Program-made: the position numbers and the translations under genes
In this document: piece after piece, positions 16,449 to 27,969 of the stretch
Position numbering within the stretch: the stretch's first letter is position 1
Layout of the letters: each line of letters begins with the position of its first letter
The notes under the pieces: generated by a model
Told to the model about the DNA's origin: nothing
The model's database searches: none
Seen by the model: the letters and a program-made list of their open reading frames with translations, nothing else
Assembly (NCBI GenBank): GCA_028687755.1
Contig: JAQTZL010000001.1
Span: 62,001 to 126,000, forward strand
Length of the DNA: 64,000 nt
Source of the DNA: Candidatus Nanopelagicales bacterium
Lineage (GTDB): Bacteria; Actinomycetota; Actinomycetes; S36-B12
Reading direction: 5' to 3'

Positions 16449-19319
16449 GTGCACGACCGATTGGTCATCCGCGGAGCCCGTGAGCACAACCTTAAAGATG
16501 TTTCCCTTGATTTGCCGAGGGATGCGCTTATTGTGTTTACGGGGCTTTCTGGCTCTGGAAAATCGAGTTTGGCATTCGACACGATTTTCGCTGAAGGTCA
16601 GCGACGCTATGTTGAAAGTCTTTCGGCCTATGCCCGTCAGTTCCTGGGCCAAATGGACAAGCCCGATGTTGATTTCATCGAGGGTCTTTCACCGGCTGTT
16701 TCAATTGATCAGAAGTCGACTTCGCGAAACCCTCGATCAACAGTGGGAACGATCACCGAGGTTTATGACTACCTACGCCTTTTATATGCACGTATTGGAA
16801 AGCCGCATTGTCCTGTGTGTGGCGACGAGATTGCACGCCAAAGCCCGCAACAAATTGTTGATCAGGTCCTAGGTCTCACCGAAGGTGCTCGCTTCCAAGT
16901 TCTTGCCCCAGTGATTCGCGAACGCAAGGGCGAGTATGCAGAGCTATTTCGCACGCTTCAAACCCAGGGATACTCGCGCGTGCGCGTTGATGGCGTGGTG
17001 TATGGCATGGATGAACTGCCAACACTGAAGAAGCAGGAAAAGCACACAATTGAAGTCGTCGTTGATCGCCTATCGGTCAAGCCTGATTCCAGACGCCGAT
17101 TGACTGACTCAGTTGAGACTGCGCTCAAACTCGCCTCCGGTCTTGTGGTCTTGGATTTCGTTGATCTTGCAGAAGACGATCCTGCGCGCGAACGCATCTT
17201 TAGTGAACATTTGGCATGTGCCAAAGATTCATTATCGTTCGAGGAACTCGAGCCTCGATCCTTCTCGTTCAACTCGCCATTCGGAGCCTGTCCTGAATGC
17301 ACAGGCTTAGGTACACGTCGTGAAGTTGATGCAGAACTCGTAGTGCCGAATCCAAGCGCAACCCTCAATGAAGGGGCAATTGCACCATGGGCCGGTGGCA
17401 TGGTTTCGGACTATTTCCGGCGCTTGCTTGAGTCATTATGTGAAGAGCTCGAAATCGACATGGATACGCCATGGGAAAAATTGCCCGCGAAGGCTCGCAA
17501 AGCAATCCTCAATGGCCACGAAGCTGAAGTTCATGTGAAGTACCGAAATCGTTACGGACGCACCCGCTCATACACAACAGGATTTGAAGGTGCCCTGGCA
17601 TACGTAGCTCGTCGTCATGCCGAAACTGAAAGTGATTCAGCTCGTGAACGCTTTGAAGGTTTTATGCGTGAAGTGCCGTGTCATGCATGCGGTGGTGCAC
17701 GACTCAAGCCACTGTCTCTCGGGGTAACAGTTAATGGGCACTCCATTGCAGAAGTGGCTGCTTTGCCGATTGGTGAAACCGCATCAATGCTGGCAGGGCT
17801 CAAACTTTCAGCGCGTGACTCAAAGATTGCCACGCGAGTTCTTAAAGAAGTGAACGAACGTCTGCAATTCTTGGTTGACGTTGGACTTCACTATTTGTCC
17901 CTCGATCGAGCCGCTGGAACATTGGCGGGCGGCGAAGCGCAACGCATCCGACTTGCAACCCAAATTGGTTCAGGTCTGGTAGGAGTGCTGTACGTACTTG
18001 ATGAACCGAGTATTGGTTTGCACCAGCGCGACAACCGACGCCTTATCGAAACTCTCGTTCGACTCCGGGACCTTGGCAACACCTTGATCGTTGTCGAGCA
18101 TGATGAAGACACCATCCGCACTGCTGACTGGGTGGTGGACATTGGTCCAGGTGCCGGCGAGCATGGTGGAGAAGTGGTGGTCAGCGGCACAGTTGAAGAA
18201 ATGCTCGCAAATCCACGTTCGGTCACGGGGCAATACTTAAGTGGTGCCCGTAAAATCGAAGTTCCTGAAACTAGGCGCCCCCTGACAGATCGAAAAATTA
18301 CCGTACACGGGGCAAGTGAACATAATTTGAAGAACGTGACCGTGGAATTCCCACTAGGTCAGCTTGTCGCGGTCACCGGTGTGAGTGGCTCAGGCAAGTC
18401 AACTTTGGTTAACGACGTTCTTTATTCTGTTCTTGCAAGGGATCTCAATGGCGCGCGTCATGTGCCAGGGCGTCACAAGAAAGTAACCGGCCTTGAGTAT
18501 GTAGACAAAGTTGTACATGTGGATCAATCACCCATTGGGCGAACCCCTCGAAGTAATCCGGCGACATATACCGGAGTCTTCGATCATGTGCGCAAGCTCT
18601 TCGCTGATACCCCAGAAGCAAAAGTACGCGGCTACCAACAAGGTCGTTTTTCCTTCAACGTGAAGGGTGGTCGTTGCGAGGCGTGTTCGGGTGACGGCAC
18701 CATCAAGATTGAAATGAATTTTCTTCCCGACGTATATGTGCCATGTGAAGTGTGTAACGGCGATCGCTACAACCGTGAAACCCTAGAAGTGCATTTCAAA
18801 GGAAAGAGCATCTCTGATGTTCTCGATATGCCAATTGAAGAAGCAAAGGACTTCTTTGCCGCTGTCCCAGCCATCGCGCGGCACCTCACCACCCTTGTTG
18901 AGGTTGGCTTGGGCTATGTGAGATTAGGGCAATCGGCTCCAACGCTTTCTGGTGGTGAGGCGCAGCGCGTGAAGCTGGCTGCTGAGTTGCAGAAGCGATC
19001 CACGGGGCGCACGATCTATGTGCTGGATGAGCCAACCACTGGATTGCACTTTGAAGATATTCGCAAGCTACTGGGCGTATTGCATTCACTGGTGGAAAAG
19101 GGAAATTCAGTTGTCGTTATCGAGCACAATCTGGACGTCATAAAGACTGCCGATTGGATCATCGATATGGGCCCAGAGGGTGGTTCCGGTGGAGGCACAG
19201 TTGTGGCTCAAGGAACACCGGAAGACGTCGCGGCGGTGGGCGCAAGTCATACGGGAACGTTCCTGCTTGATCTTCTTCCTACTGCGCGTCGGGCGCCAGC
19301 TAAACGACGCAAGTCATAG
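16449..19319 (+). CDS. uvrA: Excinuclease ABC subunit UvrA
   Basis: A 956-residue DNA damage sensor with two ABC ATPase modules. Walker A sites are GLSGSGKSS (about 32-40) and GVSGSGKST (about 642-650). ABC signatures are LAGGEAQRI and LSGGEAQRV, with [10 protein letters not shown] and [10 protein letters not shown] as Walker B regions. Zinc-binding Cys pairs are visible at [23 protein letters not shown] and [10 protein letters not shown]. The protein loads UvrB on lesions. The start is GTG 16449; GAGG lies only a few bases upstream and a TGAGAT -10-like element ends at 16440, so the leader is at most very short. It is divergent from the MBL hydrolase gene. Confidence 0.97.
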   Translation: MHDRLVIRGAREHNLKDVSLDLPRDALIVFTGLSGSGKSSLAFDTIFAEGQRRYVESLSAYARQFLGQMDKPDVDFIEGLSPAVSIDQKSTSRNPRSTVGTITEVYDYLRLLYARIGKPHCPVCGDEIARQSPQQIVDQVLGLTEGARFQVLAPVIRERKGEYAELFRTLQTQGYSRVRVDGVVYGMDELPTLKKQEKHTIEVVVDRLSVKPDSRRRLTDSVETALKLASGLVVLDFVDLAEDDPARERIFSEHLACAKDSLSFEELEPRSFSFNSPFGACPECTGLGTRREVDAELVVPNPSATLNEGAIAPWAGGMVSDYFRRLLESLCEELEIDMDTPWEKLPAKARKAILNGHEAEVHVKYRNRYGRTRSYTTGFEGALAYVARRHAETESDSARERFEGFMREVPCHACGGARLKPLSLGVTVNGHSIAEVAALPIGETASMLAGLKLSARDSKIATRVLKEVNERLQFLVDVGLHYLSLDRAAGTLAGGEAQRIRLATQIGSGLVGVLYVLDEPSIGLHQRDNRRLIETLVRLRDLGNTLIVVEHDEDTIRTADWVVDIGPGAGEHGGEVVVSGTVEEMLANPRSVTGQYLSGARKIEVPETRRPLTDRKITVHGASEHNLKNVTVEFPLGQLVAVTGVSGSGKSTLVNDVLYSVLARDLNGARHVPGRHKKVTGLEYVDKVVHVDQSPIGRTPRSNPATYTGVFDHVRKLFADTPEAKVRGYQQGRFSFNVKGGRCEACSGDGTIKIEMNFLPDVYVPCEVCNGDRYNRETLEVHFKGKSISDVLDMPIEEAKDFFAAVPAIARHLTTLVEVGLGYVRLGQSAPTLSGGEAQRVKLAAELQKRSTGRTIYVLDEPTTGLHFEDIRKLLGVLHSLVEKGNSVVVIEHNLDVIKTADWIIDMGPEGGSGGGTVVAQGTPEDVAAVGASHTGTFLLDLLPTARRAPAKRRKS

Positions 19320-19343
19320 TCTTCTCAAAACGAAGGAGCATGC

Positions 19344-19775
19344 ATGTCTGATCATTCAAATGTGAGTCGCCGTACAGTTCTTGCCGGCACGGGAATCGTT
19401 GCCGTTGGAGTAGCCGTTGCGGCCTGTGCGCCGGGTTCCAGTGACGAAGCTAATCCAGAAATCAAGGGCACAAACATCGGAGCCACCGGAACAGTGCTCG
19501 CTGCCGTTTCTGATGTGCCCGTTGGAGGTGGGGTTGTGGTCAGTGATCCACCGATTGTGGTCACTCAGCCAAAAGCTGGGCAGGTCAATGGGTTCACTGC
19601 AATTTGCCCTCACGCAGGATGCTTAGTCGCATCGGTAGTGGATGACGAAATCATTTGTCCTTGCCATGGCTCGCGCTTTTCAGCTGTTGATGGATCCGTC
19701 ATTCAAGGCCCTGCAACGCAAGGCTTGGAACCAGCCTCAGTTAGCGTGAAAGGTACCAACGTCGTTTTGGCGTAA
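19344..19775 (+). CDS. Rieske [2Fe-2S] lipoprotein with Tat-type signal
   Basis: A 143-residue exported protein. The N-terminus has a twin-arginine motif (VSRRTVLAG) and a lipobox (AVAAC, Cys about residue 31), so it is probably a folded Tat substrate anchored as a lipoprotein. The Rieske motifs are complete: CPHAGC and CPCHGS, giving two Cys and two His cluster ligands plus the disulfide pair. The mature region before the domain is short and Gly/Pro-rich. The start ATG 19344 is preceded by AAGGAG. It sits between uvrA and uvrC, and its stop overlaps the uvrC start (TAATG). A redox role outside the membrane is inferred; no partner oxidase is adjacent. Confidence 0.88.
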   Translation: MSDHSNVSRRTVLAGTGIVAVGVAVAACAPGSSDEANPEIKGTNIGATGTVLAAVSDVPVGGGVVVSDPPIVVTQPKAGQVNGFTAICPHAGCLVASVVDDEIICPCHGSRFSAVDGSVIQGPATQGLEPASVSVKGTNVVLA

Positions 19776-21676
19776 TGAGAACGATGGCTCATGATTCAGT
19801 CCTTCGTCCGCCAGCAGGCACCATACCCACCGAGCCTGGTGTGTATCGGTTTCGTGATGCCACGGGCAGAATCATTTATGTAGGTAAAGCACGAAATCTA
19901 CGATCGCGACTTTCTAACTATTTTCAAGATCCAGAAATTCTTCACCCTCGAACGGCGAGCATGGTGGCTACGGCTCGCGATGTTGACTGGGTGGTCGTTG
20001 GCACGGAAGTTGAAGCCCTCACACTCGAATACGCATGGATCAAGGAGTTTGATCCGCGTTTCAATGTGAAATTTCGTGATGACAAGTCTTACCCATATCT
20101 CGCTTTCAATTTGTCAGATCCTTTCCCACGTGTGGCCGTTGTGCGTGAAGCCAAGAAACTAGGAACCAGGTATTTCGGTCCTTATGCACACGCTTGGGCA
20201 CTGCGTGAAATGGTGGATGAGTTATTGCGGGTGTTCCCGATGCGCTCGTGCCGTGACGGAGTCTTTCGCAGAGCCAAACAGGTAGGACGCCCCTGCCTTC
20301 TCGGCTATATCGACAAATGCAGTGCGCCGTGCGTGGGCAAGGTAACCGAAGATGAACACCGTGGCATAGTTCTAGATTTTTGTTCGTTCATGTCAGGTAA
20401 TGGGGACGGATTCATAAAGCAGTTGGAGATTCAGATGGCTGCGGCCGCTGCTGAACTGCGTTATGAAGATGCTGGGCGGCTTCGCGATCGTGTGAGTGCA
20501 CTGCGACGATCAACTGAGCGAAATGCTGTTGCATTTAACGATGACACGGATGCTGATGTCATCGCGGTGTCGGAAGATCCCCTTGAAGCAGGAGTGCAGG
20601 TCTTCCATGTGCGCGGTGGACGCATACGAGGAGAGCGAGGATTCGTTCTTGAAAAAGCTGAAGAGCTCACATCAGGAGAAGTTGTTGGGAGATCTTTGCA
20701 ACGCCTGTATTCAGAGCCTGGCATCAGTGACATCCCTCGAGAAATTCTTGTATCAACTGCTGTGGAAGAAGCAGCCGCTCTTGAGTCATGGCTGACGTCG
20801 TTACGTGGTGGTCCTGTTCACCTTCGAGTTCCGGCGCGCGGTGACAAGAAGGCCTTGATGGAAACTGCGGTTAAGAATGCAGCGCATACATTGCAGGCGC
20901 ATCGCATGAAACGCGCGAGTGATTTAACGACACGTTCTATTGCGCTGGAAGAAATCCGTGAAGCACTAGGTCTTACCGAAGCGCCTTTGCGCATTGAATG
21001 CATCGACATTTCAACAACAATGGGTGAAAACACGGTTGGCTCATTGGTGGTGTTTGAAGACGGTCTGCCAAAGAAGGCCGACTATCGAAGTTTCATTATC
21101 AAGACCGAACATGCAGATGACACGGCATCCGTAGCTGAAGTTGTGACGAGACGCTTCTCGAAATCAACAGCTCCTTCGGAGTCGCTTGATGCAGACTCAC
21201 CAGTTGTTGAGGAAAAGAAACGGTTTTCTTATCCGCCAGGCTTACTCGTGATTGATGGTGGGCAGCCGCAGGTGCGCGCTGCGCAAGATGCGCTCATGGC
21301 GCTGGGTGTGACAGATGTTCCCGTGATTGGTCTGGCCAAGCGTCTTGAAGAAGTGTGGCTTCCGGACGAGGTAGACCCATTAATCCTTCCTCGCTCAAGT
21401 GAGGGTTTGTATTTGCTCCAACGGGTTCGTGATGAGTCCCATCGTTTTGCTATCACCTTCCACCGGAAACGACGTGGAAAGGCTATGAAATCGAGTGTGT
21501 TGGATGACATTGTGGGTCTAGGTGATGTGCGCGCAAAGACATTGTTGAAATTCTTCGGAACTATGAAAGCTCTGAAGGCTGCTTCGGTTGAGGAGCTTCA
21601 GCAGGTTGATGGGGTAGGTCCAGCTCTTGCTGCCAGAATTCACGAAGGACTGCACCGAAAGGAGGTAAAGAAATGA
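19775..21676 (+). CDS. uvrC: Excinuclease ABC subunit UvrC
   Basis: A 633-residue dual-incision nuclease. The N-terminal GIY-YIG domain contains PGVYRF and IIYVGKARNLRSRL (about 22-46). The Cys cluster CRDGVFRRAKQVGRPCLLGYIDKCSAPC follows. The UVR domain (about 210-245, AAAELRYEDAGRLRDRV) contacts UvrB. The RNase H-like incision domain includes IECIDIST and VIDGGQPQV. The C-terminus has two helix-hairpin-helix motifs (DDIVGLGDVRAKTLL and QVDGVGPALAARI). The ATG at 19775 overlaps the preceding TAA; an in-frame ATG at 19784 is an alternative. Its stop overlaps rapZ by four bases, forming an uvrC-rapZ-yvcK block. Confidence 0.97.
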   Translation: MRTMAHDSVLRPPAGTIPTEPGVYRFRDATGRIIYVGKARNLRSRLSNYFQDPEILHPRTASMVATARDVDWVVVGTEVEALTLEYAWIKEFDPRFNVKFRDDKSYPYLAFNLSDPFPRVAVVREAKKLGTRYFGPYAHAWALREMVDELLRVFPMRSCRDGVFRRAKQVGRPCLLGYIDKCSAPCVGKVTEDEHRGIVLDFCSFMSGNGDGFIKQLEIQMAAAAAELRYEDAGRLRDRVSALRRSTERNAVAFNDDTDADVIAVSEDPLEAGVQVFHVRGGRIRGERGFVLEKAEELTSGEVVGRSLQRLYSEPGISDIPREILVSTAVEEAAALESWLTSLRGGPVHLRVPARGDKKALMETAVKNAAHTLQAHRMKRASDLTTRSIALEEIREALGLTEAPLRIECIDISTTMGENTVGSLVVFEDGLPKKADYRSFIIKTEHADDTASVAEVVTRRFSKSTAPSESLDADSPVVEEKKRFSYPPGLLVIDGGQPQVRAAQDALMALGVTDVPVIGLAKRLEEVWLPDEVDPLILPRSSEGLYLLQRVRDESHRFAITFHRKRRGKAMKSSVLDDIVGLGDVRAKTLLKFFGTMKALKAASVEELQQVDGVGPALAARIHEGLHRKEVKK

Positions 21677-22539
21677 CTTCACGGCCATTAGAGGTTGCGC
21701 TTGTGACTGGGATGTCTGGCGCCGGTCGTTCCACAGCCGCCCGAGCACTTGAAGATCTTGGTTGGTTTGTCATGGACAACCTCCCACCTGGACTTCTCTC
21801 GCAGGCTATTGACCTTGCCACGAAGTCCAATGATCTTGATCGCGTAGCGGTGGTTGTTGATGTACGCAGTGGTTCAATGTTCAAAGCACTTGCTGCAGCG
21901 CTTGATGATCTGGAAGAAAAACAAGTTCTACTACGGACGCTTTTTCTTGAAGCATCAGATGAATCACTCGTTCGTAGATTTGAAAGTTCGCGCCGGCCAC
22001 ATCCTTTGCAAGGCCAAGGGCGCATTGTTGATGGGTTGCAGGCCGAGCGTGTTCTGCTTGGAGATCTGCGCGCTGAAGCTGACGTTGTTGTCGACACCAC
22101 GAACTTAAATGTCCATGACCTGCGCCGCAAGGTTGAAGCAGCATTCGCTGAAGAAACACCGGCTGATCTTCGAGCGACTGTGTTGTCCTTCGGTTTCAAG
22201 TATGGAATTCCTGTTGATGCGGATCTTGTAGCAGATATGCGTTTCTTGGAGAATCCTCACTGGGACCCAGTGCTTCGACCCTTAACTGGCTTAAACGAAC
22301 CGGTGTCCGAGGTTGTGGTTACTTCATCCGCAGCACAACAATTTTTCAAGTTGTATGAAGATCTTGTGTGCACGATACGTCCCGGTTACCTCACCGAAGG
22401 TAAGCGATACGTGACAATCGCGGTGGGTTGCACAGGCGGAAAGCATCGCAGCGTTGCGTCCGCCGAAGAGTTAGCAAAGCGACTGCGCGCTCAAGGTATA
22501 CAAACCTTGGTCGTTCATCGTGACTTGGGTCGCGAATGA
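21673..22539 (+). CDS. rapZ: RNase adapter protein RapZ
   Basis: A 288-residue P-loop protein. The N-terminal site reads GMSGAGRST, with Arg in the usual Lys position of Walker A, a change also known in other actinobacterial homologues. VMDNLPPGLL follows. The C-terminal domain contains SFGFKYGIP, DMRFLENPHW and VGCTGGKHRSV, the signature of the domain that in E. coli binds GlmZ and GlmY small RNAs. The function in actinobacteria is less clear. A very good Shine-Dalgarno site (AAAGGAGGT) precedes the start, which lies inside the end of uvrC. The stop overlaps yvcK by four bases. The uvrC-rapZ-yvcK-whiA order is conserved in Gram-positives. Confidence 0.94.
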   Translation: MTSRPLEVALVTGMSGAGRSTAARALEDLGWFVMDNLPPGLLSQAIDLATKSNDLDRVAVVVDVRSGSMFKALAAALDDLEEKQVLLRTLFLEASDESLVRRFESSRRPHPLQGQGRIVDGLQAERVLLGDLRAEADVVVDTTNLNVHDLRRKVEAAFAEETPADLRATVLSFGFKYGIPVDADLVADMRFLENPHWDPVLRPLTGLNEPVSEVVVTSSAAQQFFKLYEDLVCTIRPGYLTEGKRYVTIAVGCTGGKHRSVASAEELAKRLRAQGIQTLVVHRDLGRE

Positions 22540-23522
22540 AGCGCTTACCCGTAACGTTCGGTAGTGCAGGTGATTCGGGACCAAAGGTTGTTGCCCTTGG
22601 TGGTGGACATGGACTTGCGTCGACGTTAACCGCCCTTCGTCGTATGACTGATCAGATCACCGCAGTCGTGGGAGTCGCTGACGATGGTGGATCAAGCGGC
22701 CGGTTGCGATCTGAATTTGGCATTCTTCCGCCTGGCGACTTACGCATGGCGCTTGCAGCGTTGTGTGGTGATGACACATGGGGGCGCACGTGGCAGCGTG
22801 TCATCCAACATCGGTTCGGTGGGGTGGGGGAGTTGGGTGGTCATTCGCTTGGCAACCTTTTGATTACTGCGCTGTGGGAAGAAACCGGGGACCCAGTCAT
22901 TGGACTGGAATGGCTTGGTGCATTGCTTGAGGCACAGGGCCGGGTGCTGCCATGCAGTCTTCAACCGCTACAGATAGTCGCTCAGGTGCGTGGGATTAAC
23001 GCAGGTGCACCAGATGGCATCACCGAGGTACGTGGTCAAGTTGAAGTAGCCACCACACCAGGATCTGTAGTCAGTATTGCGTTGGAACCTGCGCGGCCTC
23101 ATGCGTGCGCTGAAGCTGTGAACGCCGTTGCCGAAGCCGACGCAATTATTTTGGGTCCAGGTTCATGGTTCACGTCAGTGTTACCGCACTTATTGATTCC
23201 AGAGTTGGCGCAAGCAATCGTTGAAGCGCCGGGTAAGCGCATAGTTGTGCTCAACCTGGCCCCACATGAGGATCGTGAAACCGCCGGCATCCCGGTTGCA
23301 GAACATCTGGAATTTCTCCGAGCAGCAGTACCCGCATTGCGATTGGACGCAGTGATCGCTGATCCGCGTCATGTCGACAACATCGACCAATTACAGATTG
23401 TGTGTAGCAGTTTCGGGTCCGAATTAATCCTCGAGCAGGTAGCGCACAGTCGAGGTCGTCACCCCGGAACCCACGATCCAGATCGGCTATCAGCGGCCTT
23501 TCGAAGCGCACTTCTGGGGTAA
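22536..23522 (+). CDS. yvcK: Gluconeogenesis factor YvcK/CuvA family protein
   Basis: A 328-residue UDP-sugar-binding protein of the CofD/YvcK family. The N-terminal site is VVALGGGHGLASTL, followed by VADDGGSSGRLR and PPGDLRMALAAL. Later motifs are GHSLGNLLI and ILGPGSWFTSVLPHLL. Homologues bind UDP-GlcNAc and control cell-wall precursor allocation on gluconeogenic growth; in mycobacteria CuvA localises to growth poles. The ATG overlaps the rapZ stop (ATGA), so it is coupled. The length is normal. Confidence 0.93.
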   Translation: MKRLPVTFGSAGDSGPKVVALGGGHGLASTLTALRRMTDQITAVVGVADDGGSSGRLRSEFGILPPGDLRMALAALCGDDTWGRTWQRVIQHRFGGVGELGGHSLGNLLITALWEETGDPVIGLEWLGALLEAQGRVLPCSLQPLQIVAQVRGINAGAPDGITEVRGQVEVATTPGSVVSIALEPARPHACAEAVNAVAEADAIILGPGSWFTSVLPHLLIPELAQAIVEAPGKRIVVLNLAPHEDRETAGIPVAEHLEFLRAAVPALRLDAVIADPRHVDNIDQLQIVCSSFGSELILEQVAHSRGRHPGTHDPDRLSAAFRSALLG

Positions 23523-23548
23523 GCGACACGCCCGAACGCGTTTCATGG

Positions 23549-23554
23549 CAGGAT
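23549..23554 (+). promoter_or_regulatory. -10-like element before whiA
   Basis: CAGGAT is followed by seven bases and ATG 23562. It resembles the leaderless arrangement seen elsewhere in the window, with C in place of the first T. It lies in the 30-base gap after yvcK. Confidence 0.35.
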
Positions 23555-23561
23555 GCACTCC

Positions 23562-24539
23562 ATGGCAATGACAGCGGCAGTAAAAGATGAGCTCAGCCGC
23601 GTAGAAATCACCAAGACTTGCTGCCGCAAAGCTGAGGTGTCCACCATGCTGCGCTTTGGCGGCGGACTCCACATTGTTTCTGGGCAGATCGTGATCGAAG
23701 CTGAACTTGATGCGGGTCAGACTGCCCGTCGTCTACGCAAGGACATCTTGGAAATTTACGGGCACGACAGCGAGATTGCTGTGGTTCAGGCCAGTGGTAT
23801 CCGAAAAGGAACGCGCTATGTCGTGCGTGTGGTCCAAGGCGGCGAGGCGCTCGCACGTCAAACCGGCATGGTGGATGGCAGTGGTCGCCCAGTTCGTGGT
23901 TTGCCACCAGCAATCGTGGCTGGGGCACTGTGTGACTGTGAATCGGCTTGGCGAGGTGCATTCTTGGCCCATGGCTCGTTAACAGAACCAGGCCGGAGTT
24001 CTTCGCTTGAGATCACCTGTCCGGGCCCAGAAGCCGCATTGGCTCTCGTTGGTGCTGCTCGACGCCTTGGAATCGCGGCAAAGTCTCGTGAAGTACGTGG
24101 AGTTGATCGAGTCGTGATTCGCGATGGAGATGCCATTGGCGCCATGCTGACTCGTCTGGGTGCTCACGAGTCCGTTATGGCTTGGGAAGAACGTCGGATG
24201 CGCCGTGAGGTTCGCGCCACGGCGAACCGGTTAGCAAATTTTGACGATGCCAATCTGCGTCGCTCAGCTCGCGCGGCCGTTGCTGCGGGAGCAAGAGTGC
24301 AACGGGCGATGGAAATCTTGGGCGACGAAGTTCCTGATCATCTCGTTGTCGCCGGGCGCCTGCGCTTGGAACACAGTCAGGCAAGTTTGGAAGAACTCGG
24401 AGCGCTGGCGGATCCGCCGATGACCAAGGACGCGATCGCTGGAAGAATCCGTCGCCTGCTGGCTTTGGCCGACAAGCGGGCTCAGGAATTGGGCATTCCG
24501 GACACTGAATCGGCACTTGGGTCTGAGTTTTTAGGCTAG
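23562..24539 (+). CDS. whiA: DNA-binding protein WhiA
   Basis: A 325-residue protein with a LAGLIDADG-like N-terminal fold (about 1-210) that has lost nuclease catalysis and a C-terminal helix-turn-helix (about 225-320). Recognisable blocks are [38 protein letters not shown] and [19 protein letters not shown]. In Streptomyces WhiA works with WhiB to switch sporulation and division genes; in non-sporulating species it affects cell division. The start is uncertain: ATG 23553 and ATG 23562 are both in frame. I chose 23562 because a -10-like CAGGAT lies seven bases upstream. Confidence 0.93.
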   Translation: MAMTAAVKDELSRVEITKTCCRKAEVSTMLRFGGGLHIVSGQIVIEAELDAGQTARRLRKDILEIYGHDSEIAVVQASGIRKGTRYVVRVVQGGEALARQTGMVDGSGRPVRGLPPAIVAGALCDCESAWRGAFLAHGSLTEPGRSSSLEITCPGPEAALALVGAARRLGIAAKSREVRGVDRVVIRDGDAIGAMLTRLGAHESVMAWEERRMRREVRATANRLANFDDANLRRSARAAVAAGARVQRAMEILGDEVPDHLVVAGRLRLEHSQASLEELGALADPPMTKDAIAGRIRRLLALADKRAQELGIPDTESALGSEFLG

Positions 24540-24573
24540 CGAGTACGGGGTCAACGACCTCGAATTGATTCGC

Positions 24574-25635
<1,062 letters not shown>

Positions 25636-25644
25636 GGAATTCCG

Positions 25645-26847
25645 ATGAAGTCACTCGACGACCTTTCACTCGTCGGGGCTACTGTCTTGGTGCGCGCTGA
25701 TTTCAACGTGCCCCTTGCCGACAGCCCTGATGGCAAAGTCATCACCGATGACGGACGAATCAAAGCAGCACTCCCAACCTTGGCCTACCTGCGCGAGCAG
25801 GGGGCCAAGGTTGTGGTGGTCGCACATTTGGGTCGTCCAAAGGGTGAAGCGAAGCCGGAATTGAGCCTTGCTCCTGTTGCTCAACGGTTGGGTGAACTTC
25901 TCGGAAGTCCGGTGGCTCTTGCTGCTGATATCACCGGACCGCTGGCGCAAAAAGCTGTAGCAGCGCTTGCCCCAGGTGAAGTACTACTACTTGAAAACAT
26001 ACGTTTTGATGCTCGTGAAACGAGTAAGGACGCTGCGGAACGTGGCGCACTAGCTGCAGAACTTGGCGCACTAGCAGATGTGTTCGTTTCTGAAGGCTTC
26101 GGTGTTGTGCATCGCGAACAGGCATCTGTGACTGATGTAGCTGCATTACTTCCTAACGCAGCCGGGCGCCTCGTTCATAAAGAAGCCACAATTTTTGGAA
26201 CATTGCTCACTCAACCAGCACGCCCTTACGTCGTAATCCTTGGTGGGTCAAAGGTAAGCGACAAGCTAGGTGTCATTGGCAATCTCATTGGTCGCGTCGA
26301 TCGTTTGCTCATTGGCGGTGGCATGGCCTTTACATTCTTGGCAGCGCAGGGCTATTCAGTTGGTGATTCGCTTCTCGAAGCTGATCAAATTCCAACGGTT
26401 CGGGGTTTCATTGAACAAGCCAAAGAACGAGGCGTTGAGCTCATCGTTCCGATTGACGTTGTGGTCGCTGATGACTTTTCCGCCACAGCAAATACGCAAG
26501 TGGTTGCGGCGAATGCGATTCCAGATGGATGGAAGGGCTTAGATATCGGCCCAGAAAGCACAGCGCTGTTTGCAGCGAAAATCGCTGATGCGGGAACGGT
26601 CGTATGGAACGGCCCAATGGGTGTGTTTGAGATGGCTCCATTTGCCGGTGGCACTCGTGGTGTTGCCGAAGCGATGATTGCATCAGCTGGGATGACTGTT
26701 GTCGGCGGTGGCGATTCAGCTGCAGCTATTCGTCTCCTGAATCTAGATGAATCTGCATTCACTCACATCAGTACCGGTGGTGGCGCAAGTTTGGAATTCC
26801 TAGAGGGTAAAGAACTCCCTGGGCTCACTGTCCTCGAAGGGAAATAG
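25645..26847 (+). CDS. pgk: Phosphoglycerate kinase
   Basis: A 400-residue two-domain kinase that makes ATP from 1,3-bisphosphoglycerate. N-terminal substrate motifs are [11 protein letters not shown] and [24 protein letters not shown] follows. The C-terminal nucleotide domain has [24 protein letters not shown] and [10 protein letters not shown]. It starts at ATG 25645 with AAGGAA nine bases upstream, ten bases after the gap stop. Length and motifs are complete. Confidence 0.97.
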   Translation: MKSLDDLSLVGATVLVRADFNVPLADSPDGKVITDDGRIKAALPTLAYLREQGAKVVVVAHLGRPKGEAKPELSLAPVAQRLGELLGSPVALAADITGPLAQKAVAALAPGEVLLLENIRFDARETSKDAAERGALAAELGALADVFVSEGFGVVHREQASVTDVAALLPNAAGRLVHKEATIFGTLLTQPARPYVVILGGSKVSDKLGVIGNLIGRVDRLLIGGGMAFTFLAAQGYSVGDSLLEADQIPTVRGFIEQAKERGVELIVPIDVVVADDFSATANTQVVAANAIPDGWKGLDIGPESTALFAAKIADAGTVVWNGPMGVFEMAPFAGGTRGVAEAMIASAGMTVVGGGDSAAAIRLLNLDESAFTHISTGGGASLEFLEGKELPGLTVLEGK

Positions 26848-26848
26848 C

Positions 26849-27649
26849 ATGGCGAAGAACACGCGTAAGCCATTAATTGCTGGCAACTGGAAAATGAACC
26901 TCAATCATTTTGAGGCACTTGCACTTGTGCAAAAACTCGCCTTTGCGTTGAATGAGGAAGACTTCGCAGCAACCGATGTTGTGGTGCTTCCACCGTTCAC
27001 AGATATCCGTTCAGTGCAAACACTCATTGAGGGCGATAAGTACGACATCGGTTATGGCGCGCAGGATGTCTCTGCACATGTGTCGGGTGCTTACACCGGG
27101 GAAATTTCGTCGGCAATGTTGGCCAAGCTTGGTTGTTCATATGTCACTGTTGGCCATAGTGAGCGACGCGAATATCACGGTGAATCAGACGCCTTAGTCA
27201 ATGCCAAGGCTCGCGCCGCACTTAAGGATGAAGTTACGCCAATCGTGTGCGTGGGCGAAGGCCTAGAGGTGCGTAAAGCAGGGGAGCAGGTCTCCTATGT
27301 GCTTGCTCAACTCGAGGGCTCTTTGGCCGAATTTTCCGCTGATGAAGTCGCGGGCCTTGTTGTCGCCTACGAGCCAGTATGGGCGATTGGTACTGGTGAA
27401 GTCGCTACCCCTGACGATGCTCAAGAGGTGTGCCGGGCTATCCGGGTTCGCATCGGGGAACTGCATGGTGCCCAAGCGGCTGAAAGCACCCGAATCCTGT
27501 ACGGCGGATCGGTGAAAAGCTCCAATATCGCCGGCATCATGGCTCAGGTTGACGTCGATGGCGTTCTCGTCGGGGGTGCGAGTTTGGACCCTGATGACTT
27601 CGTGGGAATCGTCCGGTATCGGCTGCACCCGGCTGAACTTGCCGGTTGA
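26849..27649 (+). CDS. tpiA: Triosephosphate isomerase
   Basis: A 266-residue TIM-barrel enzyme. AGNWKMN holds catalytic Lys, VGHSERR holds the electrophilic His, and [11 protein letters not shown] holds the Glu base. YGGSVKSSN and [11 protein letters not shown] form the phosphate site. The ATG lies one base after the pgk stop, so translation is coupled. About ten residues longer than E. coli TIM, which is normal for actinobacteria. Confidence 0.97.
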   Translation: MAKNTRKPLIAGNWKMNLNHFEALALVQKLAFALNEEDFAATDVVVLPPFTDIRSVQTLIEGDKYDIGYGAQDVSAHVSGAYTGEISSAMLAKLGCSYVTVGHSERREYHGESDALVNAKARAALKDEVTPIVCVGEGLEVRKAGEQVSYVLAQLEGSLAEFSADEVAGLVVAYEPVWAIGTGEVATPDDAQEVCRAIRVRIGELHGAQAAESTRILYGGSVKSSNIAGIMAQVDVDGVLVGGASLDPDDFVGIVRYRLHPAELAG

Positions 27650-27651
27650 TC

Positions 27652-27657
27652 TATACT
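27652..27657 (+). promoter_or_regulatory. -10 element before secG
   Basis: TATACT lies just after the tpiA stop. It would start a transcript near 27664, about 23 bases before the TTG start of secG, leaving room for its GGAG ribosome binding site. No clear -35. Confidence 0.4.
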
Positions 27658-27686
27658 GGTCCCTTCACACTGATTCGGAGTTTGTC

Positions 27687-27935
27687 TTGCTAACTGTTGT
27701 CACGATCGCGCTTGCCGTTGTGCTGATCATTTGCAGTCTGCTGCTCATCGTGCTGATTCTCCTGCACCGCGGCAAGGGTGGCGGTTTATCTGACCTCTTC
27801 GGTGGCGGTGTGAGTTCCTCTATCGGTGGATCGTCGGTAGCTGAACGAAATCTTGACCGAATCACAGTGGCAATCGGGCTTATCTGGGCAGCGTCAATTG
27901 TTGGCGTTGGTCTACTCATTCGTACTGGTGTCTAA
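27687..27935 (+). CDS. secG: Preprotein translocase subunit SecG
   Basis: An 82-residue protein with two transmembrane helices (about 4-24 and 56-77). Between them lies the SecG signature: LLHRGKGGGLSDLFGGG followed by SSIGGSSVAERNLDRIT. It supports SecYEG translocation. I place the start at TTG 27687 because GGAG (27677-27680) lies six bases upstream and this gives the normal SecG N-terminus. Longer in-frame starts run back into tpiA and would add a hydrophilic extension. Confidence 0.93.
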   Translation: MLTVVTIALAVVLIICSLLLIVLILLHRGKGGGLSDLFGGGVSSSIGGSSVAERNLDRITVAIGLIWAASIVGVGLLIRTGV

Positions 27936-27969
27936 CTAACACTTTTACGAATCTAGTTGGGAGAACAAC

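Noticed and set aside
21561-22199. A 212-residue antisense frame over the uvrC-rapZ junction
   Set aside because: Both uvrC and rapZ are intact here; the antisense product is Ser/Arg-rich with no motif.
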